Notes under the pieces: model-generated
What the model saw: only the letters and a program-made list of their open reading frames with translations
What the model was told of the DNA's origin: nothing
Database searches by the model: none
Translations under genes and position numbers: made by a program
Part shown: positions 41,512 through 50,040 of the stretch, piece after piece
How positions within the stretch are numbered: the first letter of the stretch is position 1
How the letters are laid out: each line of letters begins with the position of its first letter
Assembly: GCF_006715175.1 (NCBI RefSeq)
Contig: NZ_VFMQ01000001.1
Location: 3,100,001 to 3,164,000 of the forward strand
From: Curtobacterium citreum
GTDB lineage: Bacteria; Actinomycetota; Actinomycetes; Actinomycetales; Microbacteriaceae
Length of the DNA: 64,000 bases
Direction: 5' to 3'

Positions 41512-43131
41512 GTGCACACCCCGTCCGTCCCCGACCGCCGCCGCTGGGCGGGACTCGTCGTCATCAGCGTCGCGGTCTCCCTGATCATCGTCGACTCGAC
41601 GATCGTGAACGTCGCGATCCCGAGCATCGTCGCCGACCTGGACATCGACTCGACGCTCGTGCAGTGGGTCCAGGAGAGCTACACCCTGGTGTTCGCCGCG
41701 CTGCTGCTCGTGTTCGGCTCGCTCGCCGACCGCTACGGACGGCGGCGCCTGCTGACGATCGGCGTCTCGGTCTTCGTGGCGGCCTCGGTGCTCGCGGCGA
41801 TCGCCCCGACGGGGGACCTGCTCGTCGCGGCCCGGATCCTGCAGGGCCTGGGCGGCGCGATGGTGCTCCCGACCACGCTGTCGCTCGTCAACGCGACCTT
41901 CACCGGGCGTGAGCGTGGCATCGCCTTCGCGGTCTGGGGATCGACCATCGGCGGCATGGTCGCGGTCGGCCCGCTGCTCGGCGGCTGGCTGACGACGGAC
42001 TTCTCGTGGCGCTGGGCGTTCGGGATCAACGTGCCGCTCGGCATCGCGATCGTCGTCGGTGCGTTCTTCACCGTCCGGGAGTCCCGGGACACCGCACACG
42101 CCGGCGGGATCGACGTGGTCGGTGCCGTGCTCAGCGTGCTGACGAGCGCGTCGCTCGTGTTCGGGTTGATCGAGGGGCGGACGTACGGGTGGTGGACACC
42201 CGCGGAGCGCTTCCGCGTCGGCGGCTGGGCGTGGCCGGCGGGCACCTCCCCGATCCCGTTCGCCTTCGCGCTGACCATCGTCGCCGGGATCGCCTTCGTC
42301 GCCTGGTCCCGACGCCGGCAGCGCTCGGGACGCTCGACCCTGATCGCGCTCGACCTGTTCCGCATCGGGTCGTTCCGGAACGGCTCGATCGCGGCCCTGA
42401 TCGTGTCGCTCGGCGAGTTCGGGATCGTCCTGTCGCTGCCGCTCTGGCTGCAGAACGTGCTCGGCTACTCGGCACTGCAGACCGGCTTCGTCCTGCTCGC
42501 GCTGGCGATCGGCTCGTTCGTGGCGAGCGGGTTCGCGGCCACCGCCGGCCAACGGATCGGCCCGCTCCCCATCGTCCGGATCGGCATCGCCGCGGAGATC
42601 GTCGGGGTCGCGGCGATCGGGTTCGTCGTCTCCGCGGACACGCCGTGGTGGGCGGTCGTGCCGTGCCTGTTCGTCTACGGGTTCGGCGTCGGGCTCGCGA
42701 CCGCACAGCTGACCGGGGTCGTGCTGCAGGACGTCCCGGTGGAGCGCAGCGGCGAGGCTTCCGGCGCCCAGAGCACCGCGCGGCAGATCGGGTCGGCGCT
42801 CGGCATCGCGGTGCTCGGGACGGTGCTCTTCACCAGCACGGGCGGACTCGTCCAGCAGCGGCTCGAGGACGCCGGGACCCCGTCCGGCGTCGCGTCCCGG
42901 GTGTCCGACGCGGTCGTGACCTCCTCCGGCGGGGCGATCGCCGGCCTCCGGGAGCGCGACGCAGCGACCGCCGACGTCGCCGCCACGGCCTTCAGCGACG
43001 GGACCCGTGCCGCAGCGTGGTCCGCCGCCGGGTTCCTCGTGCTCGGCCTGGCCGCGACGCTCCGGCTCCGTCGCCCCGACCCGACCCCGGACGAGCAGCC
43101 GACCGCCCGTTCGGCCGCTTCCCCCGCCTGA
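41512..43131 (+). CDS. MFS transporter, DHA2 (EmrB/QacA-like) family
   Basis: A 539-residue protein with 14 predicted helices. Motif A is LLLVFGSLADRYGRRRLL and the DHA2 start is VVISVAVSLIIVDSTIVNVAIPSI, with IVDSTIVNVA being the family's helix-1 motif; ILQGLGGAMVLPTTLSLVN is motif B/C. Members export drugs and toxic compounds by proton antiport. GTG 41512 is chosen because AGGAGGG lies at 41502-41508; an upstream ATG at 41473 would start inside the operator palindrome. The gene is divergent from the mevalonate operon. Confidence 0.93.
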   Translation: MHTPSVPDRRRWAGLVVISVAVSLIIVDSTIVNVAIPSIVADLDIDSTLVQWVQESYTLVFAALLLVFGSLADRYGRRRLLTIGVSVFVAASVLAAIAPTGDLLVAARILQGLGGAMVLPTTLSLVNATFTGRERGIAFAVWGSTIGGMVAVGPLLGGWLTTDFSWRWAFGINVPLGIAIVVGAFFTVRESRDTAHAGGIDVVGAVLSVLTSASLVFGLIEGRTYGWWTPAERFRVGGWAWPAGTSPIPFAFALTIVAGIAFVAWSRRRQRSGRSTLIALDLFRIGSFRNGSIAALIVSLGEFGIVLSLPLWLQNVLGYSALQTGFVLLALAIGSFVASGFAATAGQRIGPLPIVRIGIAAEIVGVAAIGFVVSADTPWWAVVPCLFVYGFGVGLATAQLTGVVLQDVPVERSGEASGAQSTARQIGSALGIAVLGTVLFTSTGGLVQQRLEDAGTPSGVASRVSDAVVTSSGGAIAGLRERDAATADVAATAFSDGTRAAAWSAAGFLVLGLAATLRLRRPDPTPDEQPTARSAASPA

Positions 43132-43150
43132 CCCGCCCCTCCCCCGCGAA

Positions 43151-43210
43151 ACGCAACCTCGGCGGTTCCTCGCAGCGGAATGTCGCTGCGAGGAACCGCC
43201 CACATCGCGT
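43151..43210. repeat. 27-bp-stem hairpin (repeat family 3, copy 2)
   Basis: Arms 43151-43177 and 43184-43210 pair at 23 of 27 positions around the loop GAATGT. It is about 90 % identical to the copy at 25396-25455, including the downstream CTTGCGG. It lies 20 bases past the exporter stop. Confidence 0.85.
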
Positions 43211-43247
43211 CTTGCGGAAGCGCAACCCGCCACAGCTCAGCACTGCG

Positions 43248-43277
43248 CGCAATTGGGTTGTGCACAACTGGATTGCG
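43248..43277 (+). promoter_or_regulatory. OhrR operator
   Basis: A 30-bp nested palindrome: outer arms CGCAAT and ATTGCG, TGG on each side, and the perfect core GTTGTGCACAAC (43257-43268). It ends 15 bases before the ohrR start and is the most AT-rich spot nearby, as expected for OhrR autoregulation. Confidence 0.75.
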
Positions 43278-43292
43278 TGGCACACTGGGGGC

Positions 43293-43808
43293 ATGCCGGT
43301 GACCGACGAGATGGTGTGCTTCTCGCTGTACGCGGCGTCCCGGGCCACCACCCAGGCGTACCGCGCGCTGCTCGAGCCCTGGGGCCTGACCTACCCGCAG
43401 TACCTCGTCCTCGTGACCCTGTGGATCGAGGGCGACCAGACCGTGTCGAGCCTCGGCGAGCACCTGCAGCTCGACTCGGGCACGCTCTCGCCGCTGCTCC
43501 GCCGCATGGAGCAGTCCGACCTGGTCCGCCGCGAGCGCCGCAGCACCGACGAGCGCGTCGTCACCGTGACCCTCGGCGACCGGGGCCGCTCGATCCGGCC
43601 CGAACTCGCGCACGTCCCCGCGCGCATCGCCGCCGGGATGGGCCTGCCGGACGAGCAGGCCGCGCTCGAGCTCATCGCGAACCTGCAGCGCCTGACGGCC
43701 ACCATGCACGCTGCCGCCGACGCACCGGCCCCCGGATCCACCTCCGGCCCCGCACCCACAGCCGGTCCCGGCCCCGAGTCGCGCTCTCGGCGACGAGTCT
43801 CGGGCTGA
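43293..43808 (+). CDS. ohrR: MarR-family organic hydroperoxide sensor OhrR
   Basis: A 171-residue MarR protein. Its N-terminus (DEMVCFSLYAASRATTQAYR, Cys9) matches the peroxide-sensing cysteine region of OhrR, followed by LLEPWGLTYPQYLVLVTLWIEG and LQLDSGTLSPLLRRMEQSDLVRR. It has only this one cysteine, as in one-Cys OhrR types. The last ~30 residues (Pro/Gly-rich, then SRSRRRVSG) are atypical and are encoded within a CGAGTCTCGG repeat cluster, so the repeat has extended the protein. The ohr gene follows 86 bases later. Confidence 0.92.
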   Translation: MPVTDEMVCFSLYAASRATTQAYRALLEPWGLTYPQYLVLVTLWIEGDQTVSSLGEHLQLDSGTLSPLLRRMEQSDLVRRERRSTDERVVTVTLGDRGRSIRPELAHVPARIAAGMGLPDEQAALELIANLQRLTATMHAAADAPAPGSTSGPAPTAGPGPESRSRRRVSG

Positions 43809-43845
43809 CGGACGCGGGACTCGTCGCCCACCCCGAGACTCGGGC
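43773..43845. repeat. CGAGTCTCGG repeat cluster overlapping the ohrR 3' end
   Basis: CCCCGAGTCGCGCTCTCGG begins at 43772, ACGAGTCTCGGGC at 43793-43805, GGACTCGTCG near 43817 and CCCGAGACTCGGGC at 43832-43845. It spans the ohrR stop and the gap before ohr. Confidence 0.78.
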
Positions 43846-43894
43846 CGGCCCCGTCGCCGGCCCACTGACCCCCACGAAGGAAGGAAGGACCCAC

Positions 43895-44317
43895 ATGGAC
43901 GTCCTCTACACCGCCGAGGCCCTCGCCACGGGCGAAGGCCGCAACGGCCACGTCGCCACCAGCGACGGCCGCGTCGAGCACGACCTGGCCATCCCGAAGG
44001 AGATGGGCGGCTCCGGCAACGGTGCGAACCCCGAGCAGCTCTTCGCCGCCGGCTACGCCGCGTGCTTCCACTCCGCGCTGCAGGGCGTCGCCCGCGCGCA
44101 GAAGGTGAAGATCACCGACTCGACTGTCGGCGGCCGCGTGTCCATCGGCCCGAACGGCCAGGGCGGCTACCAGCTCGCCGTCATGCTCGAGGTCGTCATC
44201 CCGGACGTCGAGCACGACGTCGCGCAGGCCCTCGCGGACGCCGCGCACCAGGTCTGCCCCTACTCGAACGCGACCCGCGGCAACATCGACGTCACCATCG
44301 TCGTCTCGGAGGACTGA
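43895..44317 (+). CDS. ohr: Organic hydroperoxide resistance protein Ohr
   Basis: A 140-residue OsmC-fold peroxidase. MDVLYTAEALATGEGRNGHV holds the conserved Arg16; NPEQLFAAGYAACFHSAL holds Glu47 and peroxidatic Cys57; HQVCPYSNATRGNIDV holds resolving Cys121. Ohr reduces fatty-acid and organic hydroperoxides using lipoyl-protein thiols. AAGGAAGGA precedes ATG 43895. It is downstream of ohrR and 3 bases upstream of a quinone reductase, forming one regulated unit. Confidence 0.95.
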   Translation: MDVLYTAEALATGEGRNGHVATSDGRVEHDLAIPKEMGGSGNGANPEQLFAAGYAACFHSALQGVARAQKVKITDSTVGGRVSIGPNGQGGYQLAVMLEVVIPDVEHDVAQALADAAHQVCPYSNATRGNIDVTIVVSED

Positions 44318-44320
44318 CCC

Positions 44321-45319
44321 ATGACCGACACCACCCCCACCACCATGCGCGCCGTCGTGCACGAGACCTTCGGTGAGCCCGCCGACGTCCTGACCGTCGC
44401 CGAGCGCCCGGTCCCGCAGCCCGGCCCCGGCCAGGTGCTCGTCCGCACCGTCCTCTCCCCGATCCACAACCACGACCTGTGGACCATCCGCGGCACCTAC
44501 GGCTTCAAGCCCGAGCTGCCCGCCGCCAGCGGCACCGAGGCGCTCGGCGTCGTCGAGGCCCTGGGCGAGGGCGTCGACCGCCTGCAGGTCGGCCAGCGCG
44601 TCGCCGGCGGCACCTTCGGCGTCTGGGCCGAGTACTCCGTGGCCGACGCCGCCGGGCTCGTCCCGGTCCCCGACGCGATGGACGACGAGTCCGCCGCGCA
44701 GCTCGTCTCGATGCCGTTCAGCGCGATCAGCCTGCTGCACTCGCTCGACCTGCACGAGGGCGACTGGATCATCCAGAACGCCGCGAACGGCGCCGTCGGC
44801 CGCATGGTCGCACAGCTCGGCAAGGCCCGCGGCATCAACGTGATCGGCCTGGTCCGTCGCGCCGAGGGCGTCGAGGAACTCCGCGCCCAGGGCATCGACC
44901 GGATCGTCGCCACCGACGCGGACGACTGGAAGGACCGGGTCGCGGCCATCACCGGCGGCGCCCCGATCGTCGCGGGCGTCGAGTCCGTCGGCGGCAAGGC
45001 CGCCGGCGACATCGCCTCGGTGTTGGGCGAGAACGGCACGCTCGTCGTGTTCGGTGCGATGGCCTCCCCCACGCTCGAGATCCCGTCGGGCAAGGTCATC
45101 TTCGGCCAGCTCACCGTCAAGGGCTTCTGGGGCGCGGTCGTCAGCAAGACGATGCCCGCCGAGCTCAAGGGCCAGCTCTTCGGCGAGCTCATCACGCGCG
45201 TGCTCGACGGCTCGCTGACGCTCCCCGTCTCCGAGACCTTCGTCTTCGAGGACGCCCGTGACGCCGCCCGCGCCAGCGACACCGCCGGTCGCGTCGGCAA
45301 GGTCCTCCTGCGCCCGTAG
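44321..45319 (+). CDS. Zinc-independent MDR-family oxidoreductase (quinone/enoyl reductase-like)
   Basis: A 332-residue medium-chain dehydrogenase without the zinc ligand set. MRAVVHETFGEPADVLTVAE and LSPIHNHDLWTIRGTYGFKP resemble the MECR/2-enoyl thioester reductase branch; IIQNAANGAVGRMVAQLGKARG is the NADPH fold (A-x-x-G-x-x-G). It starts 3 bases after the ohr stop, so it is co-transcribed with the peroxide-resistance genes and may reduce reactive carbonyls or quinones formed during lipid peroxidation. A perfect 22-bp hairpin follows. Confidence 0.9.
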   Translation: MTDTTPTTMRAVVHETFGEPADVLTVAERPVPQPGPGQVLVRTVLSPIHNHDLWTIRGTYGFKPELPAASGTEALGVVEALGEGVDRLQVGQRVAGGTFGVWAEYSVADAAGLVPVPDAMDDESAAQLVSMPFSAISLLHSLDLHEGDWIIQNAANGAVGRMVAQLGKARGINVIGLVRRAEGVEELRAQGIDRIVATDADDWKDRVAAITGGAPIVAGVESVGGKAAGDIASVLGENGTLVVFGAMASPTLEIPSGKVIFGQLTVKGFWGAVVSKTMPAELKGQLFGELITRVLDGSLTLPVSETFVFEDARDAARASDTAGRVGKVLLRP

Positions 45320-45334
45320 CGGGTCCGGACCACA

Positions 45335-45382
45335 GACGGACTGGAGGCCCGTGGCGAGACCGCCACGGGCCTCCAGTCCGTC
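45335..45382. terminator. Bidirectional terminator (GGGAGGC family)
   Basis: A perfect 22-bp stem (45335-45356 and 45361-45382, GACGGACTGGAGGCCCGTGG) with loop AGAC between convergent genes; its right arm reaches the stop codon of the ClC gene. Confidence 0.85.
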
Positions 45383-47159
45383 ACGGGGTCGGGACCAGGG
45401 CCCGCAGCGCGTCCGTGGTGCCCAGCCACCCGACCGGCCGACCGTCGCCGTCCACGACCGGCAGTCCGGTCCCGCCGTCGGCGTCGACGACCCGCTCGAC
45501 GACGTCGGCGAGCCGCGCGTCGGCCGGGACGGCCTCGACGTCCGCCAGGACGTCCCCGACCACGCGGGTGCCGAAGCCCTCGTCGGCGAGCAGCGCGTCA
45601 CCGACCGACCGCGCCGTCACCACCCCGGTCAGGCGACCGTCCGCGTCCACGACGACCAGCGCCCCCGCGTCCGCCGCACCGAGCCGGGCGAGTGCCTCGT
45701 CCGCGGTCGCCGTGGCGGGCAGCACCGGTCCGAGCGGCCGGACCGCCGCACCGACGGGCACGTCCGACCTGGCACCCTCGGTCGGCAGCGGTGCCGAGTC
45801 GGTCAGGTCCACCCCGCGGCGGCTGAGCTTGAGCGTGTAGATCGTGTCGCGGGACAGCACCCGCGAGACCGCGGTGGCGACGACGATCGCGACGAACAGC
45901 GGGAGCACGAGGGCGTAGTCACCCGTCAGCTCGAACAACATGATCCCCGCCGTGATCGGCGCCCGCGTCGACCCGGCGAACACCGCACCCATCCCGACGA
46001 CCGCGAACGCACCGACCTGACCGTGCATCCCGGGCGCCACCGACGCCACGACCTCGCCGAAGGCCGCACCCGTCATCGCGCCGACGAACAGCGACGGCGC
46101 GAACACCCCGCCGGAGCCGCCGATGCCGAGCGTCAACGAGGTCGCGAGCACCTTGCCGACCACGAGCACCGCGAGGAAGCCGAGCGCGTACCGACCGGCG
46201 ACCCCGTCCTCGAGCACCGGGTAGCCGACGCCGTACATCTGCGGCAGCACCAGGAGCAGCGCGCCGAGCAGCAGCCCGCCGACCACGGGCCGCAGCCACT
46301 CCGGGCCCCGGGTCGCCCGCCAGGCCACGTCGCAGAGGTCCTCGACCAGGTACAGCACGCGCGTGAAGCCGATGCCGACCGCGCCCGCGAGCAACCCGAG
46401 CAGGGCGAACAGCAGGTACTCCGGCGGGGTCACGGCGCCGATCGTCGGCAGGTGCAGGAAGGCCGTGTCCCCGAAGGCCGCGCGACCGATCAGGGCCGCC
46501 GTGACGCTCGCGACGGCGACCGCCCCGAACGACGTCGGGGTGAAGTCGCGGAGCAGGAGCTCGAGCGCGAAGAACACCCCGGCGACCGGGGCGTTGAACG
46601 TCGCCGAGATACCCCCGGCCGCACCGCAGGCCACGAGCGTGCGGAGCCGACCCTCGGGCATCCGCATCCACCGGCCGATCGTCGAGCCGAGCGCCGAACC
46701 GATCTGGATGATCGGCCCCTCACGGCCGACCGAGCCGCCCGACCCGATGCAGATCGCACTCGCGAGGGCCTTGACCACGGCGACGCCGCCACGGATCCGG
46801 CCGCCGTTCCGGGCGATGGCGAACATCACCTCGGGGACACCGTGGCCGCGGGCCTCCCGGGCGAAGCGCTGGATGAGCGGTCCGTACAGGAGTCCACCGA
46901 CGGCCGGCGCGAGGACGACGAACCCGGCGCCGAGCCACGGGACCCAGGGGTTCGGCGGGTGCCCGGTCATCGCGGCGTAGTCGGCGTGGCCGCTGAACAG
47001 GAGCGTCGCGTGCTCGATCAGCCAGCGGAAGACGACGGCGGCGACCCCGGCGCCGGCGCCGACGACGAGTGCGGGGAGGGCGAGGCGGAGCGCGGCGGAC
47101 CCGAAGCGGGTGCCGGCGAGCCGGACGTGGGCGTGGACGGTGGGGAAGCGGGCGGGCAC
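45381..47159 (-). CDS. ClC-family chloride transporter with C-terminal CBS domains
   Basis: A 592-residue protein. The ClC core (about 11-12 helices, residues 25-440) contains EARGHGVPEVM (selectivity motif I), GSGGSVGREGPIIQIGS with gating Glu147, and GIGGSGGVFAPSLFVGAM (third motif); two CBS domains fill residues about 455-590 (VVVDADGRLTGVVTARSV, LPVVDGDGRPVGWLGT). Retention of the gating glutamate suggests a Cl-/H+ antiporter, and the CBS pair suggests nucleotide control. GTG 47159 follows GGAGGA, although the spacing is short. Upstream operator-like repeats and a MarR gene suggest regulated expression. Confidence 0.93.
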   Translation of the reverse strand: MPARFPTVHAHVRLAGTRFGSAALRLALPALVVGAGAGVAAVVFRWLIEHATLLFSGHADYAAMTGHPPNPWVPWLGAGFVVLAPAVGGLLYGPLIQRFAREARGHGVPEVMFAIARNGGRIRGGVAVVKALASAICIGSGGSVGREGPIIQIGSALGSTIGRWMRMPEGRLRTLVACGAAGGISATFNAPVAGVFFALELLLRDFTPTSFGAVAVASVTAALIGRAAFGDTAFLHLPTIGAVTPPEYLLFALLGLLAGAVGIGFTRVLYLVEDLCDVAWRATRGPEWLRPVVGGLLLGALLLVLPQMYGVGYPVLEDGVAGRYALGFLAVLVVGKVLATSLTLGIGGSGGVFAPSLFVGAMTGAAFGEVVASVAPGMHGQVGAFAVVGMGAVFAGSTRAPITAGIMLFELTGDYALVLPLFVAIVVATAVSRVLSRDTIYTLKLSRRGVDLTDSAPLPTEGARSDVPVGAAVRPLGPVLPATATADEALARLGAADAGALVVVDADGRLTGVVTARSVGDALLADEGFGTRVVGDVLADVEAVPADARLADVVERVVDADGGTGLPVVDGDGRPVGWLGTTDALRALVPTP

Positions 47160-47173
47160 GGTCCTCCGATCAG

Positions 47174-47211
47174 TTGCATACAAGCAATGATTGTACGCAC
47201 GCAACTGTTGC
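47174..47211. promoter_or_regulatory. Operator-like repeats upstream of the ClC gene
   Basis: TTGC-ATACAA-GCAA (47174-47187) and TTGT-ACGCAC-GCAA (47191-47204) are two 14-bp sites 17 bp apart, overlapping a further palindrome GCAACTGTTGC (47201-47211). The patch is strikingly AT-rich for this genome. Size and form fit MarR dimers; the adjacent MarR is the obvious candidate. Confidence 0.55.
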
Positions 47212-47232
47212 TCCTCACAAGAGCGGTCGGCG

Positions 47233-47697
47233 TCAGCCCCCGAAGGCGGAGACCTCCTCGGGCGCCGGCTCCCCCATCGCCCGGCGGAACGCCGCCATGC
47301 CCGCCACCGCGACCACCCGGTCCTGCTCGGGCATCCCCGCGACGATCGCCTCGAGTTCACGACGGCGGCGCTCGGTCACCTCGTCCACCAGGGCGCGCCC
47401 GCGGTCGGTCGCGGCGATGCGGACCTCGCGCCGGTTGTCGGCGCCGGGACGCCGCTCGACCCAGCCGCCCGCGACGAGCCGGTCGACGTTCCGGGTCAGG
47501 GTCGAGGGGCCGACCGCGAGCCGGTCGGCCAGGTCGCCGGAGCGCGTCGGCCCGAGGGAGACGACGAGGACGATGAGCCGGAACTGCGGCACGGTGACGT
47601 CCTCGAGCGCGGGGGCCAGGGACCGGGCGACGACCCCGAGGAGCCCCCGGGAGGCGGCGAGGACCTCGTCGATCCCCTGGACAGCGTGCTCCGACAT
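47233..47697 (-). CDS. MarR-family transcriptional regulator
   Basis: A 154-residue winged-helix protein: VTVPQFRLIVLVVSLGPTRS, GDLADRLAVGPSTLTRNVDR (recognition helix), GWVERRPGADNRREVRIAAT (wing), then a helical dimer arm ending EPAPEEVSAFGG. ATG 47697 is preferred (AGGATGAGGG upstream); a GTG at 47721 that overlaps the DUF4396 stop would add 8 residues. It lies between the DUF4396 gene and the ClC gene on the same strand, and palindromes of similar flavour precede both neighbours. Confidence 0.9.
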   Translation of the reverse strand: MSEHAVQGIDEVLAASRGLLGVVARSLAPALEDVTVPQFRLIVLVVSLGPTRSGDLADRLAVGPSTLTRNVDRLVAGGWVERRPGADNRREVRIAATDRGRALVDEVTERRRRELEAIVAGMPEQDRVVAVAGMAAFRRAMGEPAPEEVSAFGG

Positions 47698-47717
47698 GCC
47701 CTCATCCTGGCAGGCGG

Positions 47718-48422
47718 TCACATCGCCTCCTTGAGCCCCCACCGCACCAGGAGCGCGTTCACCGGGTAGGAGCACACGAAGCCCGCGACCATGGCCAGCT
47801 GCATCGCGACCCAGAACTCGGGCGTCGTCACCGCGAGCCGACCGCCCAGGACCGCCGGCAGCACCGCGAACTGCAGCAGCGCCATCACGCCGTACATGCC
47901 GACCTGCCACGCCGTGATGCTCAAGGTGTCGGCCTTGAGCGCGGCGACGAGCCCGTCCCGCCACCCGAGCCCGCGCATCGGGGCGATGGCCGCGTACTGG
48001 AACGCGATCCCCACCACGAAGGCGATCACGAAGTCGATGATCCAGCCCGCGAAGATCGGGTCCCCGTAGAGCGACCCGAGCCCGACGAGCGTGCCGAGCG
48101 CCGGGAACGCGACGAGCCCGAACTCCCCCACCAGGTCGCCGAGCGCGCACCCGGCACCGCAATGGCTCGTGTCGATCGCGGCACCCGCCCAGCGGCCGTG
48201 TCCGTCCACGGTCGCCCGGCCGCGGCGCAGGTAGAAGACGAGCCACACGACGCTGCCGAACAGCATCGTGAGCGGCCAGACGAGCGCCATCACCCGCATG
48301 TGCGGTGGGTGGCGGACGACGTCGACGGCCACGAACGCGGCGCAGCCGACCGCCAGGACGAGCAGGACGGCGCAGACGGCCGTGAGCGCGGGCGGGAGGT
48401 CCGCCACCTGCAGTCCGGTCAC
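47718..48422 (-). CDS. DUF4396-like membrane protein
   Basis: A 234-residue protein with about six helices and a signature ATVDGHGRWAGAAIDTSHCGAGCALGDLVGEF, in which His and two Cys (SHCGAGCALGD) could bind a metal; this resembles DUF4396 proteins, which are uncharacterised. GTG 48422 follows GGAGGG; a TTG at 48458 in the same frame falls inside an operator palindrome and is less likely. It is the first gene of a DUF4396-marR(-clc) minus-strand group. Confidence 0.75.
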   Translation of the reverse strand: MTGLQVADLPPALTAVCAVLLVLAVGCAAFVAVDVVRHPPHMRVMALVWPLTMLFGSVVWLVFYLRRGRATVDGHGRWAGAAIDTSHCGAGCALGDLVGEFGLVAFPALGTLVGLGSLYGDPIFAGWIIDFVIAFVVGIAFQYAAIAPMRGLGWRDGLVAALKADTLSITAWQVGMYGVMALLQFAVLPAVLGGRLAVTTPEFWVAMQLAMVAGFVCSYPVNALLVRWGLKEAM

Positions 48423-48442
48423 CCTGTCCACCCTCCGCGCAT

Positions 48443-48460
48443 GGTTGTACCCGTACAACC
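48443..48460. promoter_or_regulatory. Palindromic operator upstream of the DUF4396-marR genes
   Basis: GGTTGTACCCGTACAACC is a perfect 18-bp palindrome 20 bases before the GTG start. It probably binds the co-encoded MarR. Confidence 0.65.
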
Positions 48461-48521
48461 GCCGAGCGTACCGACACCGCCGATGTCGGTTCCCGGGCTC
48501 GCGTCCCCCGGGTGACCGGCA

Positions 48522-48569
48522 GACGGACGGGAGGCGCGGTGCCCGCTGGCACCGCGCCTCCCGTCCGTC
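48522..48569 (-). terminator. Terminator of the sugar porter gene (GGGAGGC family)
   Basis: A perfect 22-bp stem (48522-48543 and 48548-48569, GACGGACGGGAGGCGCGGTG) with loop CGCT, 13 bases past the porter stop. Confidence 0.85.
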
Positions 48570-48582
48570 CCGTGCGCGCGCC

Positions 48583-50040
48583 TCAGGCGCGCGTCTGCTT
48601 CTTGTCGACCACGAAGATGTTGCCGGTGGTGACGCCCTCCTCGACCTCTTCGAGGGTGCGCCCGCGGCTCTCCGGGACGAACTTCCAGATGAAGAAGAGC
48701 GCCAGCAGGCCGACGATGCCGAAGCCGAAGAACGTCCCGGTGATCCCGGTGGCGGCGACGATCGTCGGGAAGTACAGCCCGAGGAACGCGTTCGCGATCC
48801 AGAGGCAGAACACCGCGATGCCCATGCCGAGCGCCCGGATCTGCGTCGGGAAGATCTCGGACAGGATGACCCAGGTGGCGATGTTCAGGAAGGTCTGCAT
48901 CGATCCGACGAACGCGACGACCAGGAACAGGATGACCCAGGGCCGGGCAGGGTTGCCCTCGACGAGGGTCATCGACGCGATCCCGATCAGGAAGTGACAG
49001 ACCGTGGTCAGCGAGTACCCGATGATGAGCGTCGTCCGACGGTTGATCCGCTCCATGTTGGCGATGGCGATCACACCGCCGACCACGGCGATGACGCCGG
49101 GTGCGATGTTGGCGATGAGCGCTGCCGACTGCTGGAAGCCGGACTCGATCAGGACGGTCTGTCCGTAGTACATGATCGAGTTGATGCCGGTGAGCTGCTG
49201 CGCGACGCCGATGCCAGCCCCGATGAGCACGATGCGGATGAGCCACTTGTTGCCGAGCAGGGTGCGCCAGCCGCTCACCCGCTCGACCTTCGCCTCGAAC
49301 TCGTTCGTCCGCTTGATGTCGTCGAGCTCGGCGACCGCACGCTCCCGCGATCGGATCTGTCCGAGGACCTCGAGCGCCTCGTCGTTGCGGCCCTTCGACG
49401 CGAGCCACCGGGGCGACTCGGGGACGCGGAGCATGCCGACGAAGAGCGCGATCGCCGGCAGGGCGCAGACGGCGAGCATGACGCGCCAGACGCCGTTGCC
49501 CTCGCCCCAGAGGTTGCCGATGATCGCGTTCACGACGAAGGCCGCGAGCTGCCCGATGACGATCATCAGCTCGTTGCGACCGGAGAGGGATCCGCGGATC
49601 TCGTACGGCGCGAGCTCGGCGAGGAACACGGGGACGACCGTCGAGGCACCGCCCACCGCCAACCCGAGGAGCACTCGGCCGATCACCATGACGCCGAACG
49701 CCGGCGCGGCGACACAGACCACGGTGCCGACGAAGAACGTCACCGCGAGCAGGATGATCGTCTTGCGACGCCCCCAGCCGTCGGCGATCCGACCGCCGAG
49801 CATCGCGCCGATCGCGGCCCCGAACAGCAGGGAACTGGTCACGACGCCCTCGGTGAGGTTCGTCAGCCCGAGCTCCTGCTTCATGGGCAGCAGAGCACCG
49901 TTGATCACGCCGGTGTCGTAGCCGAACAGCAGGCCGCCGAACGTGGCGACGAGGGCCAGGACGCCGAGGCGGCGACGGTGCGGGCCGGTGCCCACCGGGG
50001 GCAGTGCGACCTTCGGTGCTGTCGGCTTGATGTCGACCAT
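48583..50040 (-). CDS. Sugar porter (MFS, XylE/GLUT-like)
   Basis: A 485-residue protein with twelve helices. FGGLLFGYDTGVINGALLPM, RIADGWGRRKTIILL, LAPYEIRGSLSGRNELMIVIG, VPESPRWLASKGR, GVAQQLTGINSIMYYGQ and VPESRGRTLEEVEE are the complete set of sugar-porter signatures. It imports a monosaccharide or polyol with protons; the QQLTGIN motif supports hexose- or pentose-type substrates. ATG 50040 follows GAAGGAG. It stands alone between two hairpins; the substrate is not shown by context. Confidence 0.94.
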   Translation of the reverse strand: MVDIKPTAPKVALPPVGTGPHRRRLGVLALVATFGGLLFGYDTGVINGALLPMKQELGLTNLTEGVVTSSLLFGAAIGAMLGGRIADGWGRRKTIILLAVTFFVGTVVCVAAPAFGVMVIGRVLLGLAVGGASTVVPVFLAELAPYEIRGSLSGRNELMIVIGQLAAFVVNAIIGNLWGEGNGVWRVMLAVCALPAIALFVGMLRVPESPRWLASKGRNDEALEVLGQIRSRERAVAELDDIKRTNEFEAKVERVSGWRTLLGNKWLIRIVLIGAGIGVAQQLTGINSIMYYGQTVLIESGFQQSAALIANIAPGVIAVVGGVIAIANMERINRRTTLIIGYSLTTVCHFLIGIASMTLVEGNPARPWVILFLVVAFVGSMQTFLNIATWVILSEIFPTQIRALGMGIAVFCLWIANAFLGLYFPTIVAATGITGTFFGFGIVGLLALFFIWKFVPESRGRTLEEVEEGVTTGNIFVVDKKQTRA

